Of a DNA stretch of 63,378 nt, positions 33,544-43,031 are shown piece by piece. This stretch comes from Mycolicibacterium neoaurum ATCC 25795 (GTDB lineage Bacteria; Actinomycetota; Actinomycetes; Mycobacteriales; Mycobacteriaceae), in contig NZ_JMDW01000024.1 in assembly GCF_000691525.1 (NCBI RefSeq), positions 1 through 63,378 on the forward strand, read 5' to 3'. Position 1 is the first letter of the stretch, and each line of letters starts with the position of its first letter. The position numbers and the translations under genes were made by a program. The notes below the pieces were generated by a model, which was not told the origin of the DNA, searched no databases, and saw only the letters and a list, made by a program, of their open reading frames with translations.

Positions 33544-36500
33544 GTGAAAATGACTGAAGCGCAAGATAATTCGCAGACCGACGGCAACTTGCCCGCGGTG
33601 TCCGGGTCGGCCTCGGACGCCGTTGCCCCCGCTCGTGGTGACATGACCGTCGCCGAGATGCGGGCATGGCTGCGCAACTGGGTCGCCAACGCCACGGGCC
33701 AGCCCGCGGACTCCATCAACGAATCGGCCCCGGTGGTCGAACTCGGGCTGTCCTCCCGTGACGCGGTGGCCATGGCCAGCGATATCGAGGATCTGACCGG
33801 CGTCACGCTGACCGCCACCGTGGTGTTCCGCAACCCCACCATCGAGGCGCTGGCCACCGTCATCGTCGAGGGTGAGCCCGAGCCCGTCGTCGACAACGAC
33901 GAGGACTGGACCCGCGAACCGGGTGTCGAGGACATCGCGATCGTCGGGCTGGCCACCAGGTTCCCCGGTGATATGAACAGCGCCGAGGCGATGTGGGCGG
34001 CGTTGCTGGAGGGTCGCGACGCCAGCTCGGACCTGCCCGAGGGCCGCTGGTCGGAGTTCCTCGGTGAGCCGCGTATCGCCGAGCGGGTGGCCAAGGCGCA
34101 CACCCGCGGCGGCTACCTCTCCGATATCAAGGGTTTCGACTCCGAGTTCTTCGCGCTGTCGAAGATGGAGGCCGACAACATCGATCCGCAGCAGCGGATG
34201 GCCCTCGAGCTCACCTGGGAGGCGCTCGAGCACGCGCGTATCCCGGCCTCGAGCCTGCGCGGCGGCGAAGTCGGTGTCTACGTGGGCAGCTCGAACAACG
34301 ACTACATGTTCCTCGCCGTCGCCGACCCGACCACGGCGCACCCGTATGCCATCACCGGCACCACCAGCTCGATCATCGCCAACCGGGTGTCCTACTTCTA
34401 CGACTTCCGCGGTCCGTCGGAGTCCATCGACACCGCATGCTCGTCCTCGCTGGTCGCCGCGCACCAGGGTGTGCGCGCGCTGCGCTCCGGTGAGATCGAC
34501 GTCGCGATCGTCGGCGGCGTGAACGCCATGGTGACCCCGTTGGTCACCATCGGCTTCGACGAGGTCGGCGGGGTCCTGGCCCCGGACGGCCGGTGCAAGT
34601 CGTTCTCCTCGGATGCCAACGGCTACGCCCGATCCGAGGGCGGCGGCATGCTGGTGCTCAAGCGGGTTTCCGATGCGCGCCGCGACGGTGACGAGATCAT
34701 CGCCGTCATCGCAGGCAGTGCGGTCAACCACGACGGCCGCTCCAACGGCATGTTGGCACCCAACCCGGATGCCCAGGAAGCGGTGCTGCGCAAGGCCTAC
34801 AAGGACGCCGGGATCAATCCGCGCGATGTCGACTACATCGAGGCGCACGGCACCGGCACCATCCTGGGCGACCCGATCGAGGCCGACGCGCTCGGCCGGG
34901 TCGTCGGGCGCGGCCGTGCCGACGACAAACCTGCGCTGCTCGGTGCGGTGAAATCCAATGTGGGCCACCTGGAATCGGCGGCCGGCGCGGCCAGCCTTGC
35001 CAAGGCGGCGCTGTCGCTGCAGCACGACAAGCTGCCGCCGTCGATCAACTACGCGGGTCCCAACCCGTATATCGACTTCGACAAGGAACACCTCAAGGTC
35101 AACGACACCGTCTCGGACTGGCCCCGCTACAGCGGACACGCCATCGCCGGGGTGTCCGGTTTCGGCTTCGGCGGTGCCAACGCGCACCTGGTGCTGCGCG
35201 AGGTGCTGGCCTCAGATCTGGTCGAGCCCGAGCCGGAAAGTCCTGTCGCCGAGGACGAATCGTCTGCGACGCCCGATGATGCCGATCAGCTGAATCTCAG
35301 CGGTCGGCGGATGGACGAATACGGCGAGTTCGTCGAGGACGAGCCCGAGTACCCCAGCTACGACGATGACAACTACGAACTGCCCGGTCTGACCGAGGAG
35401 GCCCAGCGCCTCATCGAGGAGGGCCGCGCCGCGCTCGCCGCCGCCGAGCCCGCCAGACCTGTTGTGCCGCTGTTCGTCTCGGGCTTTTTGACCTCCCGCA
35501 AGCGCAGCACCGCCGCCGAGCTCGCCGATTGGATCGACAGCGAGGCCGGGCGTGCCTCCTCGCTCGAATCGATCGGTCGTTCGCTGTCGCGGCGTAACCA
35601 CGGCCGCTCTCGGGCCGTCGTGCTGGCCCACGACCACGACGAGGCCGTCAAGGGTCTGCGGGCGCTGGCCGATGGCAAGCAGAGCCCGCTGGTGCTGGCC
35701 GCCGATGGCCCGGTCACCAACGGCCCGGTGTGGGTGTTCGCCGGATTCGGTGCCCAGCACCGCAAGATGGGCAAGGACCTCTACCTGCGCGACGAGGTGT
35801 TTGCCGAGTGGATCAACAAGGTGGACGCCCTCATCCAGGACGAGCGCGGCTATTCGATCGTCGAGCTCATCCTCGACGATGCGATCGACTACACGGCAGA
35901 GACCTGCGAGTACCCGATCGAGGTCGTCCAGACGGTGATCTTCGCGCTGCAGATCGGGCTCGGTGAGCTGCTGCGCCACCACGGCGCCACACCCGGTGCG
36001 GTGGTGGGCCAGTCGCTCGGCGAGGCGGCCGCGGCCTACTTCTCCGGTGGCCTGTCACTGGCCGATGCCACCCGGACCATCTGCTCGCGCGCTCACCTGA
36101 TGGGTGAGGGTGAGGCGATGCTGTTCGGTGAGTACATCCGGCTGATGGCGCTGGTCGAGTACTCGGCCGAGGAGATCAAAACGGTCTTCTCCGATTTCCC
36201 CGGGCTGGAGGTGTGCGTCTACGCGGCACCGACCCAGACGGTGATCGGAGGTCCGCCCGAACAGATCGACGCGATCATCGAGCGCGCGGAATCGGAGGGC
36301 AAGTTCGCCCGCAAGCTGCAGACCAAGGGCGCCAGCCACACCCAGCAGATGGACCCGCTGCTCGGCGAGCTGTCCGCCGAGATCCAGGGTATCGAGGCCC
36401 GTCCTCTGCAGACCGGCTACTTCTCCACCGTGCACGAGGGCCAGTTCGTCCGGGCCGGAGCCGAACCCATCCACGATGTCGAGTACTGGAAGAAGGGGCT

Positions 36501-38976
36501 GCGCCACAGCGTCTACTTCACCCACGGCATCCGCAACGCCGTCGACAACGGGTACACCACCTTCCTGGAGCTCGCGCCGAATCCGGTGGCGCTCATGCAG
36601 GTCGGGCTGACGACGGCCAGCGCTGGGCTCCATGACGCGCAATTGATCGCGACGCTGGCGCGCAAGCAGGACGAGGTCGATTCGATGACCACGGCGCTGG
36701 CGCACCTGTACGTGTACGGCCACAACATGGATCCGCGGTCGCTGTTCCCGCGTCGTAGTCGAGGCCTGGCAGGTGCGCTGGACTTCGCCGATATCCCGCT
36801 GACCCGGTTCAAGCGCAAGGAGCACTGGCTCGACGCCCGCTTCACCGGGGACAGCTCGGTCGTCGCACCGGGCACCCATGTGGCCACCCCGGACGGCAGG
36901 CATGTCTGGGAGTACGCGCCCAGCGGCGCGGCCGATCTGGCCGCCCTGGTGAAGGCCGCTGCGACACAGGTGCTTCCGGATGCGGTGTTGACCGCCGCCG
37001 AGCAGCGTGCGGTGCCCGCGGACAACGCCCGGCTGGTGACGACGTTGACCCGCCATCCCGGTGGGGCGTCGGTGCAGGTGCACGCCCGTATCGAGGAGTC
37101 CTTCACCCTCGTCTACGACGCCATCGTCAGCCGCGGTGGTCAACAGACCGCGCTGCCGACGGCAGTCGGGGTGGGCACGGTTGCCGAGATCGCCGCTGCC
37201 GCACCGGTACCCGTCGAGGAGCCCGAAGAGAACAGCCCGGCCTTCGAGGCCGACAACCTCACCGCCGGGGCCAATCTGGGTTCGGATTTCGCGAAGTGGA
37301 ACCCCGAATCGGGGGAGACGGTCGGGCAGCGGTTGGGCACCATCGTCGGCAGCGCCATGGGGTATGAGCCCGAGGATCTGCCCTGGGAGGTGCCGCTGAT
37401 CGAGCTGGGCCTGGATTCGCTGATGGCGGTGCGCATCAAGAACCGGGTCGAGTACGACTTCGACATGCCGCCGATCCAGCTGACCGCGGTGCGTGACGCG
37501 AACCTGTACGCGGTGGAGAAGTTGATCCAGTACGCGATCGAGCACCGCGACGAGGTCAGCGCGTTGGCCGAGGCCCAGAGGGGGCAGTCCGCCGAGGAGA
37601 TCGCGGCCGCGCAGGCCGAGCTGATGGGCGGGGCGACCACGGTCGCCGAGCTGGAGGCGAAACTCGCAGAGTCGGGACATCCCCTGGGTGACACCGAGAA
37701 GGAGACCACCGAGTCGCTGGCCGAGGTGGGTATCGAGATCCCGCCGCCGACCTCCGATGGCGCCGGTATCTCGGCTCCGATCTCTGATGTCGCCGATATC
37801 CCGGCTCCGCCAACGGATCCGAGCGGGCCCAAGAAGGCGACCGCCGCCGCGGCCGCGGCGAAGGTGCTCACCCAGGAGGCCGTCACCGAGGCGCTCGGCG
37901 CCGACGTGCCCCCACGTGATGCCGCCGAGCGTGTCACCTTCGCGACGTGGGCGATCGTCACCGGCAAGTCCCCTGGCGGCATCTTCAACGAGCTGCCCGA
38001 TGTCGATGAGGCGACCGCGGCCAAGATGTCGGCCCGGCTGACCGAGCGGGCCGAAGGCCCGATCAGCGTCGAGCAGGTGCGGTCGGCCAAGACCATCGAG
38101 GAACTGGCCACCCACGTTCGCGACCAGCTCGAGGACGGACTCGTCGACGGTTTCGTGCGGACCCTGCGTCCGCCGACCGATGGATCGAAGGCGCTCCCTC
38201 TGTTCGTCTTCCATCCCGCCGGCGGATCGACGGTGGTCTACGAACCGCTGATCAAGCGGTTGCCCGCCGACATCCCGGTGTACGGCATCGAGCGGGTCGA
38301 GGGTTCCATCGAGGAGCGGGCCGCCGAGTACGTGCCCAAACTCCTTGAGCTGCATGACGGCCCGTTCGTACTGGCCGGGTGGTCCCTGGGCGGCGCGCTG
38401 GCGTATGCCTGCGCCATCGGCCTCAAGCGGGCCGGCGCCGATGTCCGATTCGTCGGTCTGATCGACCTGGCCCTGCCCGGCGAGCCGATCGACCAGTCCA
38501 AGGAGGGGATGCGGGCCCGTTGGGACCGTTACGCCCTGTTCGCCGAGCGCACCTTCAACGTCGAGATCCCGGAGATCCCTTACGAGGAACTGGAAAAGCT
38601 CGATGATGAGGGCCAGGTCAAGTACGTGCTCGACATCGTCGCCCAGAGCGGGGTGCAGATCCCCGGCGGCATCATCGAACACCAGCGCACCTCGTACCTG
38701 GACAACCGCGCGCTGGCCACCATCGAGATCCAGCCCTACGACGGCCACGTCACGCTGTATCTCGCCGACCGCTATCACGATGACGCCATCGTCTTCGAAC
38801 CCGCCTACGCCACCCGTAAACCCGACGGCGGCTGGGGCGACTACGTCGACGATCTCGAGGTGGTACCCATCGGTGGTGAGCACATCCAGGCCATCGACGA
38901 GCCCTATATCGCCAAGGTCGGCGCGCACATGAGCGAAGCCCTCAACCGCATCGAAGCGAAGAAGGAAACCCCGTGA
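33544..38976 (+). CDS. pks13: Mycolic-acid condensing polyketide synthase Pks13
   Basis: A 1810-residue enzyme that condenses the meromycoloyl chain with carboxyacyl-CoA to form the alpha-alkyl beta-keto mycolate precursor. Domains in order: ACP1 (phosphopantetheine Ser71 in LGLSSRD), KS (Cys299 in DTACSSS), AT (Ser824 in GQSLGEAA), ACP2 (Ser1292 in LGLDSLMAV) and TE (Ser1614 in GWSLGGAL, His1780 in GGEHIQA). It is about 77 residues longer than the M. tuberculosis protein, mainly in the KS-AT and ACP2-TE linkers; the latter has an imperfect 30-bp duplication. GTG 33544 or ATG 33550 can start it. It overlaps accD4 by GTGA. Confidence 0.98.
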   Translation: MKMTEAQDNSQTDGNLPAVSGSASDAVAPARGDMTVAEMRAWLRNWVANATGQPADSINESAPVVELGLSSRDAVAMASDIEDLTGVTLTATVVFRNPTIEALATVIVEGEPEPVVDNDEDWTREPGVEDIAIVGLATRFPGDMNSAEAMWAALLEGRDASSDLPEGRWSEFLGEPRIAERVAKAHTRGGYLSDIKGFDSEFFALSKMEADNIDPQQRMALELTWEALEHARIPASSLRGGEVGVYVGSSNNDYMFLAVADPTTAHPYAITGTTSSIIANRVSYFYDFRGPSESIDTACSSSLVAAHQGVRALRSGEIDVAIVGGVNAMVTPLVTIGFDEVGGVLAPDGRCKSFSSDANGYARSEGGGMLVLKRVSDARRDGDEIIAVIAGSAVNHDGRSNGMLAPNPDAQEAVLRKAYKDAGINPRDVDYIEAHGTGTILGDPIEADALGRVVGRGRADDKPALLGAVKSNVGHLESAAGAASLAKAALSLQHDKLPPSINYAGPNPYIDFDKEHLKVNDTVSDWPRYSGHAIAGVSGFGFGGANAHLVLREVLASDLVEPEPESPVAEDESSATPDDADQLNLSGRRMDEYGEFVEDEPEYPSYDDDNYELPGLTEEAQRLIEEGRAALAAAEPARPVVPLFVSGFLTSRKRSTAAELADWIDSEAGRASSLESIGRSLSRRNHGRSRAVVLAHDHDEAVKGLRALADGKQSPLVLAADGPVTNGPVWVFAGFGAQHRKMGKDLYLRDEVFAEWINKVDALIQDERGYSIVELILDDAIDYTAETCEYPIEVVQTVIFALQIGLGELLRHHGATPGAVVGQSLGEAAAAYFSGGLSLADATRTICSRAHLMGEGEAMLFGEYIRLMALVEYSAEEIKTVFSDFPGLEVCVYAAPTQTVIGGPPEQIDAIIERAESEGKFARKLQTKGASHTQQMDPLLGELSAEIQGIEARPLQTGYFSTVHEGQFVRAGAEPIHDVEYWKKGLRHSVYFTHGIRNAVDNGYTTFLELAPNPVALMQVGLTTASAGLHDAQLIATLARKQDEVDSMTTALAHLYVYGHNMDPRSLFPRRSRGLAGALDFADIPLTRFKRKEHWLDARFTGDSSVVAPGTHVATPDGRHVWEYAPSGAADLAALVKAAATQVLPDAVLTAAEQRAVPADNARLVTTLTRHPGGASVQVHARIEESFTLVYDAIVSRGGQQTALPTAVGVGTVAEIAAAAPVPVEEPEENSPAFEADNLTAGANLGSDFAKWNPESGETVGQRLGTIVGSAMGYEPEDLPWEVPLIELGLDSLMAVRIKNRVEYDFDMPPIQLTAVRDANLYAVEKLIQYAIEHRDEVSALAEAQRGQSAEEIAAAQAELMGGATTVAELEAKLAESGHPLGDTEKETTESLAEVGIEIPPPTSDGAGISAPISDVADIPAPPTDPSGPKKATAAAAAAKVLTQEAVTEALGADVPPRDAAERVTFATWAIVTGKSPGGIFNELPDVDEATAAKMSARLTERAEGPISVEQVRSAKTIEELATHVRDQLEDGLVDGFVRTLRPPTDGSKALPLFVFHPAGGSTVVYEPLIKRLPADIPVYGIERVEGSIEERAAEYVPKLLELHDGPFVLAGWSLGGALAYACAIGLKRAGADVRFVGLIDLALPGEPIDQSKEGMRARWDRYALFAERTFNVEIPEIPYEELEKLDDEGQVKYVLDIVAQSGVQIPGGIIEHQRTSYLDNRALATIEIQPYDGHVTLYLADRYHDDAIVFEPAYATRKPDGGWGDYVDDLEVVPIGGEHIQAIDEPYIAKVGAHMSEALNRIEAKKETP

Positions 38977-40547
38977 CGGAAACTCCCGTACAGCCGAAGA
39001 CCGCGACCACAGCGGAGAAACTGGCCGAGCTGCGCGAAAAGCTGGAGCTGGCCAAGGATCCCGGTGACGAGAAGGCCAAGGCGCGGCGCGACAAAAAGGG
39101 CATCCCCAGTGCCCGCGCGCGCATCCACGCGCTGCTGGATCCGGGCAGCTTCCTGGAGATCGGTGCGCTGGCCCGCACACCCGGCGACCCGAACGCCTTC
39201 TACGGCGACGGTGTGGTGACCGGACACGGCACCATCGACGGCAGGCCGGTCGGTGTGTTCAGCCATGACCAGACGGTCTTCCAGGGCTCGGTCGGCGAGA
39301 TGTTCGGCCGCAAGGTGGCCAAGCTGATGGAGTGGGTGGCCATGGTCGGGTGCCCGATCATCGGTATCAACGACTCGGCCGGCGCGCGCATCCAGGACAC
39401 CGCGACGTCGTTGGCCTGGTACGCCGAACTGGGCCGGCGTCACGAGATGCTGCGCGGCCTGGTGCCCGAGATCTCGCTGATCTTCGGAAAGTGCGCCGGC
39501 GGTGCGGTGTACTCGCCGATCCAGACCGATCTCGTTGTGGCCGTGCGTGATCAGGGCTACATGTTCATCACCGGTCCCGATGTGATCAAGGACGTCACCG
39601 GCGAAGACGTCACCTTCGACGAGCTCGGCGGCGCCGATGTGCAGGCCCGGCGCGGCAACATCCACAAGGTGGTCGAGTCCGAAGCCGCGGCCTACCAGTA
39701 CGTCCGGGATTACCTGAGCTTCCTGCCTGCCAACCACTTCGATGATGCGCCGATCGTCAATCCGGGTCTGGAGCCCGAGATCACCGCGCACGACCTCGAA
39801 CTCGACACCATCGTGCCGGACTCGGACAACATGGGTTACGACATGCACGAGATCCTGCTCCGGATCTTCGACGACGGTGACGTCTTCGAGATCTCCGATC
39901 AGCGCAGCCCCTCGATGATCACCGCGTTCGCCCGCGTCGACGGTCGCCCGGTCGGCGTGATCGCCAACCAGCCGATGCACATGTCGGGCGCGGTCGGCAA
40001 CGAGGCGTCGGACAAGGCTGCCGGTTTCATCCGATTCTGCGATTCGTTCAACCTGCCGCTGGTGTTCGTCGTCGACACCCCGGGTGCCATGCCCGGCGTC
40101 GCCGAGGAGGAGGGCGGCATCATCAAACGCGGTGGCCGTTTCTTCAACGCCATCGTCGAGGCCGATGTGCCCAAGGTGACCATCATCGTGCGCAAGGCCT
40201 ACGGCGGCGGTTACGCCGTGATGGGCTCCAAGCAGCTCTCCGCGGACCTCAACTTCGCCTGGCCGACCGCACGCATCGCCGTGATCGGCGCCGAGGGCGC
40301 GGCCCAGCTGTTGGTGAAACGGTTCCCGGATCCGACCGCGCCCGAGGTGCAGAAGATCCGCGCCGACTTCATCGAGGGCTACAACCTGAACCTGGCGACC
40401 CCGTGGATTGCGGCCGAACGCGGTTATATCGACGGTGTCATCGAACCGCACGAGACGCGGCTGCTGATCCGTAAGTCGTTGCGCCTGTTGCGCGACAAGC
40501 AGCCCGTGAAGAAGGTGCTCCGCAAGCACGGTTTGACCCCGCTGTAA
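38973..40547 (+). CDS. accD4: Acyl-CoA carboxylase carboxyltransferase subunit AccD4
   Basis: This 524-residue carboxyltransferase forms, with an AccA3-type biotin subunit, the carboxylase that makes the long-chain carboxyacyl-CoA extender for Pks13. Both halves of the crotonase-like fold are present: INDSAGARIQD and the oxyanion-hole GGAVYSP in the N-terminal half, PGAMPGVAEE and AYGGGYAVMGSKQL in the C-terminal half. Start GTG 38973 lies in the pks13 stop. Length matches M. tuberculosis AccD4 (522). Last gene of the operon. Confidence 0.97.
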   Translation: MTETPVQPKTATTAEKLAELREKLELAKDPGDEKAKARRDKKGIPSARARIHALLDPGSFLEIGALARTPGDPNAFYGDGVVTGHGTIDGRPVGVFSHDQTVFQGSVGEMFGRKVAKLMEWVAMVGCPIIGINDSAGARIQDTATSLAWYAELGRRHEMLRGLVPEISLIFGKCAGGAVYSPIQTDLVVAVRDQGYMFITGPDVIKDVTGEDVTFDELGGADVQARRGNIHKVVESEAAAYQYVRDYLSFLPANHFDDAPIVNPGLEPEITAHDLELDTIVPDSDNMGYDMHEILLRIFDDGDVFEISDQRSPSMITAFARVDGRPVGVIANQPMHMSGAVGNEASDKAAGFIRFCDSFNLPLVFVVDTPGAMPGVAEEEGGIIKRGGRFFNAIVEADVPKVTIIVRKAYGGGYAVMGSKQLSADLNFAWPTARIAVIGAEGAAQLLVKRFPDPTAPEVQKIRADFIEGYNLNLATPWIAAERGYIDGVIEPHETRLLIRKSLRLLRDKQPVKKVLRKHGLTPL

Positions 40548-40561
40548 TCGCGGGCGACGCG

Positions 40562-40586
40562 CCACCGCCGGTGGGCGATGAGTTTT
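40562..40586 (+). terminator. Terminator candidate after accD4
   Basis: CCACC-GCC-GGTGG stem (40562-40574) followed after eight bases by TTTT (40583-40586), 15 bases beyond the accD4 stop. Confidence 0.5.
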
Positions 40587-40611
40587 CGGGCCTGCGGTGG
40601 TCGTATGTGTC

Positions 40612-41226
40612 ATGACACGGATCACCGCAGGCCTTTTCATCTCGCTCGACGGCGTGGTGGAGGCACCCGACCAGTGGCATTTCCCGTACTTCAACGACGA
40701 GATGGGTGCCGCCGTCGATGCCCAGCTGGGCTCGGCAGAGACCATCCTGCTCGGCCGCGCCACGTATGACAGCTTCGTCGGAGCCTGGCCGCAGCGGGAG
40801 GCAGACGGTGGTGAGGACGCCGAGTTCGCGAAGAAGCTCGGCGACACCCGCAAGATCGTGGTGTCGCGGCAGCGGCTGAGTTTCGGGCCCAACTCGAGCT
40901 ATGACTGGCGCAATTCCGAACAGCTGCACGGTGATCTGCTCACCGGCGTGCAGGAACTGAAGGCGCAGCCCGGTGGCGACATCGGGATCGCGGGATCGGT
41001 GTCGGTGGTCCGCGAGCTGTTGGCCGCGGGCCTGCTCGACGAACTGCACCTATTGGTGCACCCCGTCGTGGTGGGCGCCGGCGCCCGGTTGTTCCGCGAC
41101 GCAGACGCGCTGCCATTGAAACTGTTGAGTTCGACCGCATTCCGGACCGGCGTGGTGCACAGCGTCTACACCAAGGACGATGGGGCGCCGAGCGGTTCCT
41201 ATGAGGACGCCAAACAACACCTCTAG
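40612..41226 (+). CDS. Dihydrofolate reductase / RibD C-terminal family protein
   Basis: A 204-residue member of the RibD_C/DHFR-like family. MTRITAGLFISLDGVVEAPDQW and the NADPH-binding LLGRATYDSF are typical; GDIGIAGSVSVVREL and DELHLLVHPVVVGAGARLF form the C-terminal half. Most such proteins are NADPH reductases of unknown substrate, not true DHFRs. ATG 40612 fits the family start. It lies beyond the accD4 terminator, so is likely transcribed separately. Confidence 0.85.
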   Translation: MTRITAGLFISLDGVVEAPDQWHFPYFNDEMGAAVDAQLGSAETILLGRATYDSFVGAWPQREADGGEDAEFAKKLGDTRKIVVSRQRLSFGPNSSYDWRNSEQLHGDLLTGVQELKAQPGGDIGIAGSVSVVRELLAAGLLDELHLLVHPVVVGAGARLFRDADALPLKLLSSTAFRTGVVHSVYTKDDGAPSGSYEDAKQHL

Positions 41227-41233
41227 CAGGCAC

Positions 41234-41239
41234 TACGAT
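41234..41239 (+). promoter_or_regulatory. Candidate -10 element for leaderless start at 41246
   Basis: TACGAT, six bases before ATG 41246, placed only 8 bases after the preceding stop codon. It supports independent transcription of the gene pair 41246-42237. Confidence 0.45.
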
Positions 41240-41245
41240 GCAACG

Positions 41246-41650
41246 ATGTCCGATGCCGTGCATCCGGCGGTCACCGTCGCACTCGGGGCCGTCGCCGTGG
41301 CGTGTGACCGAGTGGCCGTGGCGTACAGCGCCGCCGAACGGCTGCCTGTCGTCGGGGGCTGGTTGCATCGCAGCCGGATCGAACTGACCGCACGGGGCGA
41401 ACGGGTGGTGGCCGCCGGCATCGAGACGATTCTGGACCAGATCGACCTCAACGCGGTGGCCCGCGACCGGCTGGACCTGGTCGGCCTTGCCGATGAGGTG
41501 GTCGACGGTATCGATCTGCCCGCGATCATCCGCACGTCCACGGACTCGGTCACCGCCGAGGTGATGACCGATGTGCGCAGTCAGGGCGAGCGTGCCGACG
41601 ATGCGGTCGCCGGATTCGTCGACCGGCTGCTCGGACGGGATGTGCGATGA
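41246..41650 (+). CDS. Conserved protein coupled to an RDD membrane protein
   Basis: This 134-residue protein has no TM segment. Helical, amphipathic stretches such as VVGGWLHRSRIELTARGERV and LVGLADEVVDGIDLPAIIR follow one another, and the protein is rich in Asp, Val and Ala. I recognise it only as a type found next to RDD-family genes in mycobacteria, without known role. ATG 41246 is supported by leaderless -10 spacing. Its stop overlaps the start of the RDD gene in ATGA, so the two proteins probably act together at the membrane. Confidence 0.75.
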   Translation: MSDAVHPAVTVALGAVAVACDRVAVAYSAAERLPVVGGWLHRSRIELTARGERVVAAGIETILDQIDLNAVARDRLDLVGLADEVVDGIDLPAIIRTSTDSVTAEVMTDVRSQGERADDAVAGFVDRLLGRDVR

Positions 41651-42237
41651 CATCGAAACGTTCGCTCGGCAAGCCTCGCTCGGTGCCGGTTGGCTCGCTC
41701 GGCAAGCCTCGCTCGGTGCCGGTTGGCTCGCTCGGCAAGCCTCGCTCGGCGGGCATCGTGAGCCGCGGGGCCGCCGCGGTCCTGGACATCGTCGTCGTCG
41801 CAGTGGCGCTGGGCGCCCTGTATGTGGGCCTCGTGCTGGTCCGACTCATGTTCAATCCCACCTCGTTCAGCCTGCCCACGGTCAACGCGGTGTTCTCCAC
41901 CGCGGTCATGTTCACCGTCGCGGTGCTCTATCTGGCCGGCTGCTGGACGGTATCGGGCTGCACGGCGGGTGCGGCGTTCATGGGCCTGCGGGTGACCGGA
42001 CGTCACGGTGATCGGCTGGCACCGGTATTCGCGGTCATCCGCGCGGCGGCCTGCGTGCTCTTTCCCCTGGGTCTGTTGTGGGTGGTCGTCGACAAGCGTC
42101 GGCGATCACTGCAGGACATCGTCCTGGGCAGCCGGGTTGTCTATCTCAGGACTCAGATCGGTTCGATATCCAGCCAGTCGTCCACCAGGAAGGCATCGCC
42201 GCGCGCCACCAACGTGGCGCCGCCGTGGCCGGGATAG
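41647..42237 (+). CDS. RDD family membrane protein with repeated N-terminal tail
   Basis: A 196-residue protein with a basic N-terminal tail of nearly three copies of SLGKPRSVPVG, then an RDD domain: SRGAAAVLDIVVV, a long second helix pair, FMGLRVTGRHGDR and DKRRRSLQDIVLGSRVVY. Three or four TM helices are seen. RDD proteins are poorly understood; some move ions. The normal domain ends near residue 167. The last about 29 residues are encoded antisense to the 3' end of the convergent MBL gene (85 bp overlap), so the tail may be a recent read-through extension. Confidence 0.82.
   Translation: MTSKRSLGKPRSVPVGSLGKPRSVPVGSLGKPRSAGIVSRGAAAVLDIVVVAVALGALYVGLVLVRLMFNPTSFSLPTVNAVFSTAVMFTVAVLYLAGCWTVSGCTAGAAFMGLRVTGRHGDRLAPVFAVIRAAACVLFPLGLLWVVVDKRRRSLQDIVLGSRVVYLRTQIGSISSQSSTRKASPRATNVAPPWPG
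41662..41749. repeat. 2.7 tandem copies of a 33-bp repeat in the RDD gene
   Basis: Units 41662-41694 and 41695-41727 are identical; 41728-41749 is a partial third. Each contains TCGCTCGG twice, separated by CAAGCC. The unit is in frame and encodes SLGKPRSVPVG. The identity of copies indicates recent expansion. Confidence 0.9.
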
Positions 42238-43031
42238 TGCGCCGGGATGACGGTGGCGCGGCGGCGTGCCGCCTCGGTGAACACCCGCGTGCGGGTCGCA
42301 ACGGCTTGTGCGGCATCGCAATCGAAGGCGCAGGCGTCACCTGGGCGCGGAATCTGGATGGCGCAATGGGTCAGGTCGCCGACGAAGACCGCGGGTGCAC
42401 CGGCATCCAGCCACAGCACCGACGAGCCGGGCGTATGCCCGGCGGCCGGCCGCAACCACACCGATTCACTCAGCTGATGGTCACCGCCGAACAATTCGAC
42501 CTGCCCGGCCTCGTACACCGGAGCCACGCTGTCGTCGAAGACGATGCGCGCCGCGTCGTCACACCCGGCACCGTCGGGGCCGAAGTACCGAAAGTCTGCC
42601 TCCGGCATCAGGTATCGCGCGTTGGGAAAGGTCGGCGCCCACTCGGCACCATCGGCTCGGGTGTTCCACCCGACGTGATCGCTGTGCAGGTGGGTGTTCA
42701 CCACGATGTCGACGCTCTCGGGTGACACACCGGCCAATTCCAGCGCAGCCAGAAATCCGGTGTCCAATCCGTCGAGCACCGGGATCGCCGGGCGCCGTTT
42801 ACCGTTGCCGACCCCGGTGTCGATCAGGATGCGCAACCCGTCGACGTCGAGCACCCAGGTTTGGATGGCCACGCGCCAGGTGCGTGCCTCCAGGTCGACG
42901 AAGCTCGGCGCGAGCAGGTCGGCATTCTCGGCCCATGCGTGTTCCGGTGTGCCGCCGAACATCGTGAAACCCGGCGCGAACGACGTCTCCACCACCCGGC
43001 TCAGGACGGCGTTGCCCAGGCGTGTGCTCAC
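42153..43031 (-). CDS. Metallo-beta-lactamase fold hydrolase coupled to embB
   Basis: A 292-residue cytosolic MBL-fold protein with the full metal set: NTHLHSDHVGW (HxHxDH), AAGHTPGSS, VFVGDLTH and PAHYPGHGG. The N-terminal WVLDVDGLRILIDTGVG strand pair is typical of the quorum-lactonase/glyoxalase II-like branch. The substrate is unknown. GTG 43031 overlaps the embB stop (GTGA), so it is the last gene of the embA-embB transcript. Its 3' end overlaps the RDD gene by 85 bp. Confidence 0.88.
   Translation of the reverse strand: MSTRLGNAVLSRVVETSFAPGFTMFGGTPEHAWAENADLLAPSFVDLEARTWRVAIQTWVLDVDGLRILIDTGVGNGKRRPAIPVLDGLDTGFLAALELAGVSPESVDIVVNTHLHSDHVGWNTRADGAEWAPTFPNARYLMPEADFRYFGPDGAGCDDAARIVFDDSVAPVYEAGQVELFGGDHQLSESVWLRPAAGHTPGSSVLWLDAGAPAVFVGDLTHCAIQIPRPGDACAFDCDAAQAVATRTRVFTEAARRRATVIPAHYPGHGGATLVARGDAFLVDDWLDIEPI

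Noticed and set aside
36055..39180. 1041-codon open frame on the minus strand opposite pks13
   Set aside because: It is an antisense shadow of a fully recognised gene; its composition (Arg/Gly/His/Asp-rich) has no domain signature and GC-rich codon third positions explain its length.
41662..41749. CRISPR array or mobile-element end
   Set aside because: No spacers and no inverted terminal repeats; the units are in frame within the RDD gene.
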